From Archangiaceae bacterium (lineage in GTDB: Bacteria > Myxococcota > Myxococcia > Myxococcales > Myxococcaceae), in the NCBI GenBank assembly GCA_016714225.1, contig JADJNS010000003.1:310001-374000 (forward strand): a stretch of DNA of 64,000 bases, read 5' to 3'. Positions 62,002 to 64,000 of this stretch are shown here, in pieces. The position numbers and the translations under genes were made by a program. Each line of letters begins with the position of its first letter. Positions within the stretch are counted from its first letter, which is position 1. The notes beneath the pieces are model-generated. The model saw only the letters and a program-made list of their open reading frames with translations, did no database searches and was not told the origin of the DNA.

Positions 62002-63004
62002 CGGGGCCGGTGCGATGCGCGGCGGCTGCGGTGGGGCTCCCATGCGCGGTTCGGCACGAGCGGGCGGAGACCAGACCTCGCGGCGGTTCGAACCGCTGCA
62101 GCGTCGAGCGAATGAGGGACGGCGCGACGGCCGATCGCTCTGCTCGATGCTTGCGCGGCGCAGGTGTCCCGGCTCGGTGCCCGAAGGCGAACGCGAGCCC
62201 ATCGAGGTCGCTGGGGGGGAGCCTGGCGCCCTTGGGGCTCGCGGTGGGCCCGTCGACGAACAACTCGATCGCTCCCACGCCGTGGCTGATCCGACGGGAG
62301 GCCGATACGCCAGGGGCATGATCGCGACGCTCGAGCGAGCCGTTCTCCTGCGGCCCCCGCGTGCGACGAAACGCCCGCCCGAGATGGAAACGACCTCGCG
62401 CGACATGCTCCCTCGCGCCGGAGACCGCTGCGGCCTGCTCCTGGGCGACCACGCATCGCAGCATCCGTGGTCACGCAGGAGCAGCGGCCGTTGGCGACGC
62501 CCGTCATCGGGGCCCGGCCTGCTCCTGGGTGACCACGCATCGCAACATCCGTGGTCACGCAGGAGCAGCAGCCGAGGGCGCACCCTCTTCGGGCGGGCGT
62601 GTTCAAGGTCGACCACGCATCGCGGCACGCGCCAAACGCCGGCCGCAGCCGCGAAACCGAACATGGCGGGGTCTTCGTCGTGGGGCCCATCGGCGACGAT
62701 CTCCGACGCGTCGGCCGGGCGCCTCGCCTCGCCACGTCATGCGCAGTCGCAGCGGCGGGGGGCGCCGGGTCGAGCGGCGGCATGTTCAATCGACTGTCGT
62801 GCCCATTCGCAGCGGAGGCAGAGCGCTGGCCGGGGAGGGGCTCACCGAGCGAGGAGGGACCACCGCCGGCGTGCATACCCGCGCAGCGCGAGCGCCATCG
62901 AGGCGTCGATGGCGGCGGCATCGTGGTGCCCCACGACGGCGCGCAGGCCCTACCGCACGGGCCCTTCGAAACGCGGGGCGAGATGAAGCAGCCGCGAGAA
63001 CGGC
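62002..63004. other. Non-coding region downstream of the tandem array
   Basis: About 1 kb between the array and the GT2-methyltransferase gene (stop at 63005). Open frames are present on both strands but none has a ribosome-binding site or recognisable domain. The sequence contains the two dyads at 62435 and 62519 and a partial third unit near 62609 (GACCACGCATCGC). I could not support a gene here. Confidence 0.5.
62435..62568. repeat. Two copies of a 50-bp dyad
   Basis: The unit CTGCTCCTGGGTGACCACG, a 12-nt loop beginning CATCGC, then CGTGGTCACGCAGGAGCAG occurs twice (62435-62484 and 62519-62568), 84 bp apart. In the second copy 18 of 19 stem positions pair. Each is a strong hairpin candidate. 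They could serve as transcript ends or protein-binding sites; no poly-T follows. Confidence 0.85.
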
Positions 63005-64000
63005 TCAGCGCACCTGGGCGACGCAGAACAGGCTCATGCCCACCGGCAGCTTCACCTTCGACTCGGCGGCGGCGAGCAGCGGAGCGACCTGGTCGTAGAG
63101 CCGCAGCTGCAGCGGAGGCATGGCGCGGCGGCGCAGCAGGCGGCTGTTCACCAGCCAGCCGGGTATGCCGACCAGGTTCATCCACTCGAGCAGCTGCACG
63201 TCGAAGCCATTGGCTTCGAGCACCTTGCGCAGCGAGCCCATGGTGTAGCGGCGGAAGTGGCCGACCGCCTCGTCCATCGAGCCGAACAAGAGCGGCAGGG
63301 CCGGCACCAGAATCAGCACCTTGCCGCCCGGGGTGAGAATCTGCGCGAACCGCCGCACCGCGTCGCCGTCGTCTTCGATGTGCTCGAGCACGTTCGACAG
63401 CACGATCGAATCGAACTTCTCGGCGCGCAGCCGCTGCCAGTCGGCCAGCGCCACGTCGCTCTTGTAGGGCACCACGTTGGGCTGGTCGCGGAACCGGTTC
63501 TTCAGCCGCTTCACGTAGAAGTCGTCGACCTCGAGGGCCACCACCTTCTCGCGGCCCTGCGCCAGCAGCGCGGTGATGGTGCCGATGCCCGCGCCGATCT
63601 CGAGCACGCGCTGGCCGGCGTGCGCGTTGAACCGCCGCCCCAGCCAGGCGTTGTAGTTGGGCGCGCCGCCCTCCATGCGCGCCAGGGTGTTGTAGCCCTC
63701 GTGCGCGTTGTCGGCGTCGTTCTGGGTGGTGGCGTACTGCAGCAGCTTGCGCGCCTGGCGCAGCAGCACCGGAGTCGGCCGGGTGGGCGCACCGGCCACC
63801 GGCACCTCGCAGAAGCGGTACAGCTGTGCGGCGAGCTTCACCAACAGCTCGGGCTCGACCTCGACCCCGCTCGACTTGAGCGAGACGTCGCGCAGCACCG
63901 ACGAGCGGAAGGCGCGCTGACCGCTCAGCGGGTCGCTGACCGGCGCGTCGCTGACCCAGGCCGCGAGCCTGCCGAGCAGCGCCTCGGGCGCGGCGCGCTG
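63005..64000 (-). CDS. GT2 glycosyltransferase fused to a SAM methyltransferase, 5' part outside the window
   Basis: The frame is open to the right edge. At the edge, VSDPLSGQRAFRSSVLRDVS and GVEVEPELLVKLAAQLYRF match the C-terminal end of GT2 enzymes of the DPM1/undecaprenyl type. After a linker a class I methyltransferase follows: VLEIGAGIGTITALLA (motif I), VVALEVDDFYVKRL, FDSIVLSNVLEHIEDD, and GGKVLILVPALPLLFG. Proteins with both parts in one chain are known as bifunctional glycosyltransferase/methyltransferases. It probably modifies a lipid-linked sugar. An ATG at 63898 exists but would give only the methyltransferase. Confidence 0.8.
   Translation of the reverse strand, partial: QRAAPEALLGRLAAWVSDAPVSDPLSGQRAFRSSVLRDVSLKSSGVEVEPELLVKLAAQLYRFCEVPVAGAPTRPTPVLLRQARKLLQYATTQNDADNAHEGYNTLARMEGGAPNYNAWLGRRFNAHAGQRVLEIGAGIGTITALLAQGREKVVALEVDDFYVKRLKNRFRDQPNVVPYKSDVALADWQRLRAEKFDSIVLSNVLEHIEDDGDAVRRFAQILTPGGKVLILVPALPLLFGSMDEAVGHFRRYTMGSLRKVLEANGFDVQLLEWMNLVGIPGWLVNSRLLRRRAMPPLQLRLYDQVAPLLAAAESKVKLPVGMSLFCVAQVR

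Noticed and set aside
61700..62986. Open frame with repeating RRLCPEVVPGGCA-type peptide
   Set aside because: A 13-bp repeat makes every frame open; there is no start site or conservation.

Overview
The window is very GC-rich, dense DNA from a bacterium that looks like a myxobacterium (Myxococcota). The evidence is several Ser/Thr protein kinases (one fused to a response regulator, one with a zf-HC2 head and repeats, one with a PEGA-like tail), a sigma factor divergent from a kinase, many secreted Cys-rich or Gly/Ser-linked lipoproteins, an MJ0042/GYF/TPR giant protein, and frequent GTG/TTG starts. No rRNA, CRISPR array or recognisable transposase was seen. The genus cannot be told from the sequence alone.

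Region 1 (1-19.4 kb) is an envelope-glycan locus. After the tail of an AraC regulator and a polysaccharide deacetylase comes a tight forward run: a WecG/TagA-type glycosyltransferase, an NAD synthase-like amidating enzyme, an acyl-CoA/ACP ligase, a HemK-like methyltransferase, an acyl carrier protein and an asparagine synthase-type amidotransferase. Facing it is a coupled pair: a GT2 glycosyltransferase and a double alpha/beta-hydrolase with atypical nucleophile elbows. Then come a serine acetyltransferase-like protein and a phosphoethanolamine-transferase-like membrane enzyme. A reverse run then encodes an orphan SucD-like protein, a GH44-type glycosidase, and two unusual fusions: hexapeptide acyltransferase plus acyl-AMP ligase, and hexapeptide acyltransferase plus acyl carrier protein. 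Together they look like machinery that activates acyl or amide groups on carrier proteins and places them on a secreted polysaccharide. The gene mix resembles the accessory genes of exosortase-A-type EPS loci.

Region 2 (19.5-34.6 kb) holds secreted proteins (a Gly/Ser-linker lipoprotein, a di-heme peroxidase-like protein, a 26-residue-repeat Cys-rich lipoprotein and others), a CBS-DUF2267 protein, an APH-like gene between two direct repeats, tadA, and a coupled pair of a DcrB/Eag-like chaperone candidate and a protein with one membrane segment.

Region 3 (34.6-39.4 kb) is an accessory patch of small and broken genes: a truncated AbiEi-like gene, a VOC protein, a truncated beta-barrel protein and a stand-alone Lon N-domain. 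It is punctuated by two copies of a decayed tRNA-Arg-derived repeat and ends at three intact tRNA genes (Arg-ACG, Ser-GCT, Ser-TGA).

Region 4 (39.5-56.6 kb) carries signalling genes, serS coupled to a 1525-residue zinc-ribbon/VPLPG/GYF/TPR membrane protein, and a second small glycan module (GT2 plus deacetylase). Region 5 (56.6-61.7 kb) is a respiratory operon (Rieske, cytochrome b fused to cytochrome c, a small cytochrome c) and an FHA regulator with an AAA+-like region and a Fis HTH. Region 6 (61.7-63 kb) is about 1.3 kb without a convincing gene, filled with a 13-bp tandem array and two large dyads, before a GT2-methyltransferase fusion that runs off the right edge.

Several genes (at 8.6, 55.7, 56.2 and 60.8-60.9 kb) read well only if single-base indels in short G/C runs are corrected. 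Assembly error is a likely explanation and the affected genes should not be assumed dead.
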